Shown here: positions 5,532-13,509 of the stretch, piece by piece | Layout: each line of letters opens with the position of its first letter | Numbering within the stretch: the stretch's first letter is position 1 | Assembly: GCA_002323895.1 (NCBI GenBank) | Contig: DCQM01000181.1 | Location: forward strand, 1 to 14,579 | Source: Akkermansiaceae bacterium UBA1518 | GTDB taxonomy: Bacteria > Verrucomicrobiota > Verrucomicrobiia > Verrucomicrobiales > Akkermansiaceae | Direction: 5' to 3' | Length of the DNA stretch: 14,579 nt | Program-made: the position numbers and the translations under genes | Notes under the pieces: generated by a model | The model's input: only the letters and a program-made list of their open reading frames with translations | Told to the model about the DNA's origin: nothing | Database searches by the model: none

Positions 5532-7760
5532 TCACTCGCCGGAGATGACTGAGTCAAGAAGTTCGGTAAGTTCCTCAATCGTAGATACCTGTCCGAGGGC
5601 TTTGCCGGCACGAGTGAGGACAACCGAAGCCGTTCCTTTAACTGGTGGGAGCCCGGTAAGCGGTGTGAGAAGCGGGCTGGCGGATTCCGGGCGAATGGTG
5701 AGGAACGATAGATATTTTGGAGCGTTTAGAATAGAAATGAATTGTTTGCCAAGTTCACTGGATATATTCCCTTGAAGAATTGCGATTAGAGGAGAATCAC
5801 CGAGCGAACACGATGAAATATAGTCGGTATGATACACCACTCTTCCTTTCGCCTGACGAGCGATATATTTTCGGTGAGCGTCTAGGATGTCACCGTAAGC
5901 CTCGTTTCCCGTCAGGGCGTAAATTCGGCTCAAAGTCTGATCAGAAATGCCTAGGGTGGATTCACCGAAAATCATACTCACACTGAATTGCTTTAAAGGA
6001 ACAATCTGTTCCTCTTTCGTGACTTCGGTCAGAATCTTTCCTGAATAGCCGAATTGCTGAATGTTATGGTTTACAATTTCAATTGCGCTTTTTAGCCACT
6101 GTTGGTCGAGAGTGGCTTGGTAGAGTTCGTTCAAAGATCGACCGACGGCCATGGCGTCTTGGCACCGTGCGGGGACCATTGTTGAACCCGATGAAATGCG
6201 GAACAAACCTTTTTTAGGCTTCCAGTAATTAGATAGGATTCTATTTGCGGTTGCTTTCGCTGTGTCGAAATGAGCTGGTGACCCAGTATGGTTGGCTCTT
6301 AGGATTTGCGCTCTTAGAACCAAGGCTAGATCTTTAACAGTTAAAGTGCTTTCCCTTGTAATTTTAATTTGCTCCCTGCGATATGTCAGCAGATTAGATT
6401 TTATAGTCTTCACGGCCTTTGAAACTTCTTCCGCCGAAAGTTGGAGTTCGTCGGCGATTTCTTGGGAGGAAGTTTTACCTCGAAGTGAATTGAGGTTGAA
6501 ATAGTTTCCAAGAGGATCGGTTTCGAGTGGAATATTACCGGTTGGTTCGAGTGAAAATGCGATGGTGGCTACCTTTAGCTGATCTGGATTGAGGATTTTT
6601 TTAAGAGTTCTATAATCCCAGAGAAATGCCCCAGCCACATCAGCGTTACCATTTGGGGATTTAATAGAAATTTCTTTCGCCAGCCATTCGGTTTCTAGGA
6701 GCTCAAGTAATTCTAAACCCTGCTTGGTGAATTTTGCATCTCCGAGAAGATTACCAACCTTCATTAAAGTTGCGGCGACTTTGGCTTGGGAAAGGAGGTC
6801 TTTAACAAAAAAGGGAAGCGTCCAATCTTCTGTTCTCCGCGCGTAGAAATAAGAACCGGTCAGGTGATCCTTGAGAGCCCCCGAGGTTAGCTCTAGGGTC
6901 ATTACTTTAGCAGCTTCTCTGCTTTGTCCGCGAACTTCTCCGGTTAAACTTGTTGAACGTGATCCGATAGCAAGAAGTTCGATGCTACTGGAGGGAATCA
7001 TTCCTCCAATAAAATCCAGATTCTTATCTCCGAAGCTATAAAGAGAGCTGAGTTCGCGAGCTTCTCTTTGAAAGAGTTCATTGCGTGTTATCGGTTGTTT
7101 AAGCTCGTCGATGTTTGGTTCTATGCGTAGCTGTCTTTTTTCATTTTCGCTGCGGCTGTTTTCAACCGTGTATCGCGATGATGTGCTCCAGAGATCCTCG
7201 ACCACATTCGCGAGGTTCGAGACGATGATTTCCAACTCGCGCCCGGAGATATTCCCTACGCGGTCTGAAGCAATGGGTGAGCCTTCATGGCTTAACCAAA
7301 TAATCATGGGGAAAGCGGCACTTTTTTTGTCTTCGGCAGAGAGACGGTATCCCAAATTAGCCATTTCAGGGTTTACTGTTGAGTCTATAACGGTGCAGAC
7401 CGCTTGGCTGGAGATTATTCCCCGAAGTTCCTGGCTCTCGTTTAGCTCGTCAACAACGGTGCGTGAAGCGCTTCCGAGGGGCGAGCATAAGAGGGCAAAG
7501 ATCGGGCGCTGAGCATCTTTCGCTTTCTTAAGGATTCCATGATTCCATTTTTGCCAGGCGATCTGGTGAGTGGATAAAGATCTGAGGAAATCAGTCTCGC
7601 CTGTGGCCATTTCATTTTTAAAATCAATGGCGCTATCCGGGATCTCGGCATCCGCAAAATAGTTCTGCTTAACATCTTTTTTTTCCGTGGTCTTTTCATC
7701 TGAACATGAAGTTAATAGGGAGAAGTATAGAAGAGGCAGGATTGGAAAATATGTTCGCAT
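5532..7760 (-). CDS. YyaL/DUF255-like lipoprotein with degenerate thioredoxin domain
   Basis: The product has 742 residues, close to the length of the YyaL/SSP411 family. The N-terminus is a lipoprotein signal ending LLTSC (Cys19), unlike the cytosolic classical members. Residues about 65-185 match the family's thioredoxin domain: IAWQKWNHGILKKAKDAQRP (67-86), IFALLC (87-92) and cis-Pro151 in AAFPMIIWL. The family's STCHWCHVM redox site is replaced by SPLGSASR (93-100), so both cysteines are lost. Residues about 260-720 are helix-rich and match the family's alpha/alpha barrel, including DPLGNYFNL (about 456) and KKGLFRISSGS. The biochemical role of this family is not settled. An SD (AGGAAG) sits 8 bases before ATG 7760. 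The gene is followed at 39 bases by hisB on the same strand. Confidence 0.8.
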   Translation of the reverse strand: MRTYFPILPLLYFSLLTSCSDEKTTEKKDVKQNYFADAEIPDSAIDFKNEMATGETDFLRSLSTHQIAWQKWNHGILKKAKDAQRPIFALLCSPLGSASRTVVDELNESQELRGIISSQAVCTVIDSTVNPEMANLGYRLSAEDKKSAAFPMIIWLSHEGSPIASDRVGNISGRELEIIVSNLANVVEDLWSTSSRYTVENSRSENEKRQLRIEPNIDELKQPITRNELFQREARELSSLYSFGDKNLDFIGGMIPSSSIELLAIGSRSTSLTGEVRGQSREAAKVMTLELTSGALKDHLTGSYFYARRTEDWTLPFFVKDLLSQAKVAATLMKVGNLLGDAKFTKQGLELLELLETEWLAKEISIKSPNGNADVAGAFLWDYRTLKKILNPDQLKVATIAFSLEPTGNIPLETDPLGNYFNLNSLRGKTSSQEIADELQLSAEEVSKAVKTIKSNLLTYRREQIKITRESTLTVKDLALVLRAQILRANHTGSPAHFDTAKATANRILSNYWKPKKGLFRISSGSTMVPARCQDAMAVGRSLNELYQATLDQQWLKSAIEIVNHNIQQFGYSGKILTEVTKEEQIVPLKQFSVSMIFGESTLGISDQTLSRIYALTGNEAYGDILDAHRKYIARQAKGRVVYHTDYISSCSLGDSPLIAILQGNISSELGKQFISILNAPKYLSFLTIRPESASPLLTPLTGLPPVKGTASVVLTRAGKALGQVSTIEELTELLDSVISGE

Positions 7761-7768
7761 GATTGATT

Positions 7769-7774
7769 CTTCCT
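7769..7774 (-). promoter_or_regulatory. Shine-Dalgarno of the YyaL-like gene
   Basis: On the minus strand AGGAAG is 8 bases before ATG 7760. It is one of the few standard SD sequences in the window and supports that start. Confidence 0.6.
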
Positions 7775-7782
7775 AGTGGGGG

Positions 7783-7800
7783 TTTCCTAAATTTAAGAAA
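7783..7800. repeat. Near-perfect palindrome upstream of the YyaL-like gene
   Basis: TTTCCTAAATTTAAGAAA is an 18-base palindrome with one mismatched pair, centred 31 bases upstream of ATG 7760. It lies in the 138-base divergent region shared with the ParA-like gene. Its position suits an operator for the minus-strand gene, but AT-rich symmetry can arise by chance. Confidence 0.35.
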
Positions 7801-7874
7801 TAGAGAGAAAATGACCAGACAAAGGAGCTTCTAAATGATTCCCTTGCTCAGGGCCAATCGGGAATAGGTTTCCC

Positions 7875-7892
7875 AAATCTCATTTTAGATTT
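7875..7892. repeat. Inverted repeat just before the ParA-like gene
   Basis: AAATCT (7875-7880) and AGATTT (7887-7892) are exact inverted arms around six bases, followed by four T residues and the GTG start at 7899. It may be an operator or a weak hairpin over the translation start. No SD is present between it and the GTG. Confidence 0.4.
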
Positions 7893-7898
7893 TTTTCA

Positions 7899-8675
7899 GT
7901 GACCACTCTAGCCATCACCAGTCAGAAAGGAGGCGTCGGGAAAACGACTCTCTCCATTAATCTAGCCTATGCCTTCGCTCGCAGTGGGCGCAAAACTTTA
8001 CTTGTTGATACTGATCCTCAGGGTTCAGTGGGACTTTCCCTGACTCGTCAATCGCGCCATCTCTCCGGCTTTTACGATTTTCTCGAAAACCCAGTAATGA
8101 ATGTTGGGGAGCTTATTGTGCCTACCCGTCTTCCAACATTTAGTCTTGTTGCGGCTGGTCAGAGTAGTGCATACGAATTTGGAAGTGGTCCGGTTTCGGG
8201 AAACGTCCACCGAATTAGGGGCTTTGTCTCACAAATCCGCGCAATGAAATACGATGTTTGTATTTTTGATACGGCGGCAGGATTATTTGGTGTCACTGCT
8301 GATGTTCTTGGAGTTTCGAATGGGGTAATGGTACCCCAACAATCCGAACCACTTGGTGTTCGTTCGGTTCCCAAGATGCTGGAAGCTTTAACCCGGATGC
8401 GCGCTGTCAACCCTAGCCTTCAGGTTCTTGGAGTCGTTTTGACGATGGTGAAAAAGGAGCTCTCTGAAAGCTTAGAATCTGCCCAAGCACTTCGAGGACT
8501 TCTTCCAGAGGAAATGGTGATGCAGACTGAAATCCCAAGAAATGATCTTTATGTGCAAGCTAGTGCGAGGGGTCTTCCAGTTGGAGTGATGGCAGAAGGC
8601 GCAGAGACTTTGGCGATTTTCGAACAACTCCGTCTTGAGCTAGAGGAGCGCATCAACCCTCCGATTCCAGCCTAA
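7899..8675 (+). CDS. ParA/MinD-family ATPase
   Basis: The product has 258 residues with a GTG start at 7899. The deviant Walker A is complete: SQKGGVGKTTLS, with signature Lys10 and P-loop Lys15. It is followed by the A' segment LLVDTDPQGS (34-43, Asp39) and Walker B CIFDTAAG (121-128, Asp124). Such ATPases dimerise on ATP and position DNA, protein clusters or membrane complexes. No ParB gene, parS-like repeat or plasmid replication gene is nearby, so cargo positioning is more likely than chromosome partition. The next gene starts 4 bases after this stop, which argues for a two-gene operon and a functional partnership with that protein. There is no obvious C-terminal amphipathic MinD helix. 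No SD is visible. Confidence 0.9.
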   Translation: MTTLAITSQKGGVGKTTLSINLAYAFARSGRKTLLVDTDPQGSVGLSLTRQSRHLSGFYDFLENPVMNVGELIVPTRLPTFSLVAAGQSSAYEFGSGPVSGNVHRIRGFVSQIRAMKYDVCIFDTAAGLFGVTADVLGVSNGVMVPQQSEPLGVRSVPKMLEALTRMRAVNPSLQVLGVVLTMVKKELSESLESAQALRGLLPEEMVMQTEIPRNDLYVQASARGLPVGVMAEGAETLAIFEQLRLELEERINPPIPA

Positions 8676-8679
8676 AACT

Positions 8680-9393
8680 ATGAACGAGAATGAAGTTGTG
8701 AGTCAGTGGCTCGACCCAGACGAAGTCCGGTCGCTTGCCGAAGGTTTGCTCGCCAAAACTCCGGTATCACAAATCCCTTCTCACGAATCAGTTTTTGGTG
8801 AGAATTTTGAGGGTTTCGACGGGGAACCCAATCCTTCTGATCCGCCGTTGCAATCGATTGTCTCCGAGCCATCCAGTCCGTTTTCTCAGGCTGCGCCAAA
8901 GCCTAAGTTAGCTCGCCCGGCTGTTGAAGAGAACAAGCAGCCGGTTCAACCTAATTCGTTTTATGAACAAAAATCTCCTGTCGCTTCGGCTGCTTCTGGG
9001 AAAAAATCTGCGCGCTCTTCTGGGCTTCCGTCACTGCCTCGCGCTCTAAGCGCATTTTCAGATTGGCTTAAAAAACAGACTCCTATTCTGGCTGCATTTG
9101 TCTGTGATCCGAAGGGGCAGATTATGCTTGATGAAGTAGGAAGTGAGAAGCTGATCAAAGTCGCGAGATCACTTGTGCATGCTTCAATCACTAAGGGTGT
9201 AGGCGAGCCCAGTGGTCTTCTGCAGGTCGTGATTGCTGAGGATCGAATGATAGAAATCCTCCCGCTCGAATCTAATGAAGGGCATTCTGTTGCTGGGTTG
9301 GTAGTCGCCCGGCCATTAACCTCCGAAGCGTTGACGCTGATTCGCCGGAGCTTCAAAACAGCACTTTCGCGTTCTTTAACGCCGGGTGAGTGA
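8680..9393 (+). CDS. Protein with disordered N-terminus and Roadblock/LC7-like C-terminal domain
   Basis: The product has 237 residues. Residues 1-28 look like a short helix (LDPDEVRSLAEGLL). Residues 29-118 are rich in Pro, Ser, Glu and Gln and are probably disordered. Residues about 119-233 resemble a Roadblock/LC7 fold: an amphipathic helix (ALSAFSDWLKKQ), a strand-turn-strand AAFVCDPKGQIMLDE typical of 'D-x-x-G' Roadblock hairpins, a helix, strands GLLQVVIAEDRMIEILPL and AGLVVARPL, and a final helix. Such domains dimerise and bind small GTPases or act as scaffolds (MglB is the bacterial example). The domain call comes from the pattern only. The gene lies 4 bases after the ParA-like gene, so I infer it is the partner or cargo adaptor. 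Its last 18 bases overlap the 3' end of the convergent ABC gene. Confidence 0.6.
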   Translation: MNENEVVSQWLDPDEVRSLAEGLLAKTPVSQIPSHESVFGENFEGFDGEPNPSDPPLQSIVSEPSSPFSQAAPKPKLARPAVEENKQPVQPNSFYEQKSPVASAASGKKSARSSGLPSLPRALSAFSDWLKKQTPILAAFVCDPKGQIMLDEVGSEKLIKVARSLVHASITKGVGEPSGLLQVVIAEDRMIEILPLESNEGHSVAGLVVARPLTSEALTLIRRSFKTALSRSLTPGE

Positions 9394-12300
9394 GTATTTA
9401 AGGAAGCTTGCGGCCGGGAGAAGGAAAGCAGTGGTAAGGAGTATCAAAAAGATTCGGCAATACCATTGGGTGCTCAGATTAATACCAAAGAAGGTTTTTT
9501 CTTTTGCCAAGAAAATGTTGGGTTTATCATTTCTCCTGCCATCAAGTCTTAAAGTCTCAGCAAGATCTACCATGTTTTCGACTCGTTCGTTCACGAAGAA
9601 TTGAGAAACTGAGCGAGTTTCGCGATCGAGTTCAGTTTCAAGTCCTTCCATCTCCTCCTTTTGAAGTTGTTCTAATTGTCTAAGCGGATCACTTAGGATC
9701 TCGTTAGCCTGAGAGGAAGTTTTTGCAACCGACGCAAAGAAGACTCCAATCTTATTCCCGGCCTTTTTGAGTTCATCTTCTTCTGACAGTTTAAGCTTTT
9801 CCTTGTCTTTGAGTATATCGATCGTTTTCTGAACGGGGCGTCGTGTTTCTTCAAAGCGATTCTCTGTCGCTTGGGTCACAATGCTGCCTTCAAAGGCATA
9901 GCGCAGCGGCATGATAGTTGAAGGAACCGGTTCACCTCCATTATCGCGACCTTCATCTCCACCGACAAAGAGTCCGCGGTTCATTTCGGTGAAGGGAATG
10001 AGGGCGCCTGCGAGTAGGATTTGTGGGACAAGAATCAAAGGAATTGATCCTAGAGCGGTGCGCTCTGATCGCGAAATTACTGAGAACACGAGGGCCAGCG
10101 CAGTTCCACAGGATCCCGTGAGAATCATCCAACCGAGGTGATTCCAAAACATGTGATGAAGATCGAGAATCTGATGCGCAACCGCGATGAAGACCGCGGA
10201 TTGAACTGCTACAGTGAGAATTAGCACTGAGAATTTTGAGCCAAGATAAAGAATGGGGTGTGGTCGGCAATTACGCTCGCGTCTTAAAATCGGGCGATCT
10301 CGCAGGACTTCGGTTGCGCTGTTGGTGAGACCGAAAAACATCGCTACCGTAACGGCCAGAAAGAGGTAAGAGGGCAGATGAAGAGCTGAATGGAATTGGT
10401 AGCTACCATCAGGGGAAGCTCTCAAGGTTAAGCCGATCAGTCCCGCGAGTAGCGGAGCTTCCAACAAAATAGAGTGAAAAGTTCCCCGGTGGCGGAATTT
10501 TGATTTAGCGGCTCGTGCTAGGTGGGTTTTGAAAATCATCCATTTCTGCCGACGTCCGTGTATCGGAGGTTCAGGCGCTGCGACTTGGTCATCGGCGGTT
10601 GGTAAATCCAGTTCGCCGGCAATGGGGCTGGGCTTTGGCAGTGAGAGATGGTCCATCACGCAGTGGTTCTCAAATCTCTCTTGCCAGAACTCGGGCTGGA
10701 AACGTCTGCGTGATTTACCAGGGGCGTGGAGCTTCAGCATTGTGGTTTCGAGAATATCGAAGACAAAGTCGGCTCCCTGAGGGGTGAGATCGGATTGGCG
10801 CTCGATCTGTAAATCTTTGGAGGCTTGTTGGAAGTAACTTACTAGATCTTTTGGGGGTCCCAAATATGCCATTTTTCCACCACGATCGAGGAGGAGGACC
10901 GTATCAAAAGCTTCTAAGACTTTTTCGCTGGGACGGTGAAGGGAGGCAACCACGATCTTGTCTCGTGCGAAACTGTGGAGGGCATCGACGACGTTTTCGG
11001 CATCTTTCGAGGAAAGCCCCGAGATGGGCTCGTCGAAGAGAAAAATTTCACCGCCTCCAACTAAGTCGAGCCCCGCATTGAGTCGGGAGCGTTCACCTCC
11101 GCTGAGGCTTTTGGACTCCGCACTACCCACCCGGCGGTGCCCTATTCGTTCCAGTCCAAGCTCGCCGACGAGGAAGTTCACGCGCTTCTCGATCGATTCG
11201 GTCGAGAGGTGGGGGCGGCGAATGGCAGCGGCATGGATGAGGTGCTCGTAAACAGTAAGCTGCTCGGTCAGGGCATCTTCCTGCGGCATAAAGGAGATTA
11301 AGGGCGCGAGTCTCTTTGGGCGGTCGTAGAGTGAGATGCCATTCAGCTTAACCTGTCCATTCCTTGGTTTTCGTTGGCCAGCTAGGATTTCAAGAAGCGT
11401 GCTTTTGCCGCTTCCACTAGGTCCAATGATACACATCATTTGACTTCGCTCGAGCCGGAAAGAGAGGCTGTCGATGGCCTTTCCGCCTTTCCAAAAACTG
11501 TGGTTGAGATTCTCCACTTCAAGATGACGAACGAGGTTCCGTTCTTCATCAAGAATGTTATCCGAGAAGCGGCAACGGAGGGCCTGACGATTGCTGAGAC
11601 GAATTATCGAACCATCCGGCAAGGGCTCTTCCTTGACCTGTTGGCCGTTCACAAGAATAGCCTCGGTCGATTCGATGACTTTCAGCTCGCCAAATCCTGT
11701 TTTTGGGTCGAATTCAAGCTCTAAAACAAAACGCCCAGCAAGACCCGGGGTGAGGAGTAGGCTGTCACCTGAAAGTCGGTTGGGATCGTTTGAAACACGA
11801 ACCCTTCGCCGTCCTGCTGGAAGAACAAATCGCTGTCCAGTTTGTTGTGTGAGCCGCCTCAGGGCTTCGAGGGCCAGGGGTTCCGTTTCATCTACACGTA
11901 TTACGTCATGGTAATCGAGTTCATAGGTGGTTGCGGCAATAAGAGGGTTTCGTGAGCCACCAGTAAGATATCCGTTTTTTAGTGGAGTAACGTGGACGCG
12001 GTGTCCGAAAGCGATCTTGGCAAGGGCGAGGCGTGACTTGTTTCGGCTCAGGGTGAGTTCTTTGCCTTCTTCGATGAGGAAGAGTGCAGGAGGAATTCCT
12101 TTTTCCTCTGCCTGTAAAAAGAAGATAAGATCGTTATAATTTAAGCGCCATCCTCCCGCGATGACTTCGTCTGAAGGTCGGATGAGTAAGAGGCGATCTG
12201 AGTCGAGCTGATAGCCTCTTACCCAGAGAGGTTGATCGCGGAGGTTCCGAATAAGAATCAGTGATCCCGCTTGGTAACAGCGAAACCGAGGCGTATCGCC

Positions 12301-12813
12301 TTCTTCTTTTAGCCGGACGTCACATGATTGATCAGGGCCAAAGTCTACTCTTGCCAAGAGATTGTCTTTTGGTGCGTCGAATTGCCCGAGTTCACGTAAG
12401 ACGGTTGCGGTGATCTTGCCGTTCCCGACAGCTTGCATAACTTCGGAGAATTTTTCTTTTTCCGCGGGGTCGTCCCCGCCTGCCCTGATGACTGAGTAGA
12501 GCTGGAGGGCTAAGGGAATCCTGTGTTCCGTATTTAGGTTTTTCTTGAGATTTTTTAGCGCTTCATCAATCGGCTGGGGCCAAGCAACTGCAGACTCTAG
12601 AGATTTCCCAAGAATGCCGTGGTCTATATCCGGGAAAACATTACGCACAAAGTCATAAACGATCTCAAGCTCCCGTCGCGACGCGTGACCATCGTGATTA
12701 ATGAAGGATGCAAAGACTTGTGAGAGCGCTTGGGCTGTTTTTTCATGACGCCGCTCAAGCGCGTCTCGGAAGACGAGACGCTTGGTTCGGGCGAGAACTC
12801 TCCACAGGCGCAT
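9376..12813 (-). CDS. ABCG-type ABC half-transporter with TerB-like and FHA-like N-terminal regions
   Basis: The product has 1145 residues from ATG 12813, about twice an ordinary ABCG half-transporter. An ATG at 12867 would add 18 residues, but a good promoter lies between the two starts. Order: residues 24-130 resemble the TerB/DjlA helical domain (FINHDGHASRRELEIV); about 150-420 are beta-rich, with degenerate FHA-like parts (AILVNGQQV, LPDGSIIRLSN); about 430-665 are the nucleotide-binding domain with Walker A GPSGSGKST (464-472), Q-loop PQEDALTEQ, signature LSGGE (570-574), Walker B IFLFDE (590-595) and His626. Six membrane segments follow near 779-797, 814-830, 859-882, 892-913, 921-940 and 1120-1140. 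Between the last two lies a roughly 175-residue periplasmic loop with a predicted coiled coil. It would work as a homodimer; the substrate is unknown. Confidence 0.88.
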   Translation of the reverse strand: MRLWRVLARTKRLVFRDALERRHEKTAQALSQVFASFINHDGHASRRELEIVYDFVRNVFPDIDHGILGKSLESAVAWPQPIDEALKNLKKNLNTEHRIPLALQLYSVIRAGGDDPAEKEKFSEVMQAVGNGKITATVLRELGQFDAPKDNLLARVDFGPDQSCDVRLKEEGDTPRFRCYQAGSLILIRNLRDQPLWVRGYQLDSDRLLLIRPSDEVIAGGWRLNYNDLIFFLQAEEKGIPPALFLIEEGKELTLSRNKSRLALAKIAFGHRVHVTPLKNGYLTGGSRNPLIAATTYELDYHDVIRVDETEPLALEALRRLTQQTGQRFVLPAGRRRVRVSNDPNRLSGDSLLLTPGLAGRFVLELEFDPKTGFGELKVIESTEAILVNGQQVKEEPLPDGSIIRLSNRQALRCRFSDNILDEERNLVRHLEVENLNHSFWKGGKAIDSLSFRLERSQMMCIIGPSGSGKSTLLEILAGQRKPRNGQVKLNGISLYDRPKRLAPLISFMPQEDALTEQLTVYEHLIHAAAIRRPHLSTESIEKRVNFLVGELGLERIGHRRVGSAESKSLSGGERSRLNAGLDLVGGGEIFLFDEPISGLSSKDAENVVDALHSFARDKIVVASLHRPSEKVLEAFDTVLLLDRGGKMAYLGPPKDLVSYFQQASKDLQIERQSDLTPQGADFVFDILETTMLKLHAPGKSRRRFQPEFWQERFENHCVMDHLSLPKPSPIAGELDLPTADDQVAAPEPPIHGRRQKWMIFKTHLARAAKSKFRHRGTFHSILLEAPLLAGLIGLTLRASPDGSYQFHSALHLPSYLFLAVTVAMFFGLTNSATEVLRDRPILRRERNCRPHPILYLGSKFSVLILTVAVQSAVFIAVAHQILDLHHMFWNHLGWMILTGSCGTALALVFSVISRSERTALGSIPLILVPQILLAGALIPFTEMNRGLFVGGDEGRDNGGEPVPSTIMPLRYAFEGSIVTQATENRFEETRRPVQKTIDILKDKEKLKLSEEDELKKAGNKIGVFFASVAKTSSQANEILSDPLRQLEQLQKEEMEGLETELDRETRSVSQFFVNERVENMVDLAETLRLDGRRNDKPNIFLAKEKTFFGINLSTQWYCRIFLILLTTAFLLPAASFLKYSLTRR

Positions 12814-12826
12814 GATTACGGGGACA

Positions 12827-12855
12827 GTTATAGCCCTGAGCTCTCTGGAAAACAA
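12827..12855 (-). promoter_or_regulatory. Sigma-70-like promoter of the ABC gene
   Basis: On the minus strand TTGTTT (12855-12850) and TATAAC (12832-12827) are separated by exactly 17 bases. The expected transcript start near 12820 would leave only about 7 bases before ATG 12813. This favours that start over ATG 12867, which lies upstream of the -35. Confidence 0.5.
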
Positions 12856-12865
12856 GAGAGGGATC

Positions 12866-12878
12866 ATGGCATTGCCAT
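12866..12878. repeat. 13-base palindrome between the divergent ABC and M15 genes
   Basis: ATGGCA-T-TGCCAT is a perfect palindrome with one central base. It lies 11 bases upstream of the -35 of the ABC promoter and 10 bases before the M15 start codon. It could be an operator serving both genes or a small hairpin near the M15 start. Confidence 0.35.
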
Positions 12879-12888
12879 CGGGGGCAAA

Positions 12889-13461
12889 ATGGGCATCTTT
12901 AGAGAAGTGAAGCGTTTCGTCCTTTTTCTTCGTGCGATTGCCGTGGCAGTCTGCTTTGGTTTGGGACTCTCAAGTTGCACTCTTACGCCCCCCACATTTT
13001 ATATCAGTAACCCTACCCCTAAGGCAGCGCAATGGTTGAAGAATTGTAACAGGATTAGTTGGCTTCCTCGTCAGGTCAGTGGTCGTTACGATGGCGCGTC
13101 TGCACTAGATAATCTCAACCATGCTGCTGCAGGTTATGCTGTTAAGCGTAGTTCTTACGGCACTGCTCCGGGTGGCTACGTGGGACTCGATCACAGGATG
13201 CTTTGGGCTATCTGTGACCTTGCAAGCCGGGGGTATACCTTTCGCGTAGTTGCCTTAGCAGGGGGGAGCCATGCCAGAAATTCACGTCATTACGCTGGAC
13301 TTGCTTTTGATGTCGACACCATCAACGGCAGCCGAGTGAGTTATGGTAATCGCTATTGGCGAGGATTTCTCAAGCGCTGCCGTGAACTCGGCGCTACTGA
13401 AACTTTTGGACCGGGAGACCGGGGCCATTCGACTCACATCCATGTGGCTTGGTCGAAGTAG
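12889..13461 (+). CDS. Lipoprotein with M15-type zinc peptidase domain (probable DD- or LD-carboxypeptidase)
   Basis: The product has 190 residues from ATG 12889. This start gives a lipoprotein signal: basic MGIFREVKRF, a hydrophobic core, then GLSSC with Cys30. The frame is open back to 12730, but that stretch is antisense to the ABC gene and would bury the signal. The zinc-peptidase pattern of family M15 is visible: SRHYAGLAFDVD (132-143; H-x6-D, His134 and Asp141 as ligands) and HSTHIHVAW (180-188; H-x-H, third ligand His183 or His185). GGSHARNSRHYAG resembles the usual S-x-H-x-x-G element. M15 enzymes trim peptidoglycan stem peptides, so it is likely envelope-anchored and active on the wall. 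Catalytic Glu is uncertain (Glu171 is a candidate). It is divergent from the ABC gene and convergent with tsaD. Confidence 0.8.
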   Translation: MGIFREVKRFVLFLRAIAVAVCFGLGLSSCTLTPPTFYISNPTPKAAQWLKNCNRISWLPRQVSGRYDGASALDNLNHAAAGYAVKRSSYGTAPGGYVGLDHRMLWAICDLASRGYTFRVVALAGGSHARNSRHYAGLAFDVDTINGSRVSYGNRYWRGFLKRCRELGATETFGPGDRGHSTHIHVAWSK

Positions 13462-13509
13462 TTACCATTAATTTGTATCCTATCTTATTAGGGCAAGCGG
13501 GTAGCGGAG

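Noticed and set aside
7899..9393. Plasmid or chromosome partition locus (parAB)
   Set aside because: The second gene has no ParB helix-turn-helix or CTPase motifs, and no clustered parS-like repeats were seen nearby.
9911..11914. Several Arg/Ser-rich ORFs of 75-107 codons on the plus strand and in other minus-strand frames within the ABC gene
   Set aside because: They lack start signals and any family resemblance, and overlap an intact 1145-codon gene with all ABC motifs in frame.
12730..12888. N-terminal extension of the M15 lipoprotein ORF
   Set aside because: It overlaps the ABC coding sequence on the other strand, has no signal features, and would place the lipoprotein signal 53 residues inside the protein.
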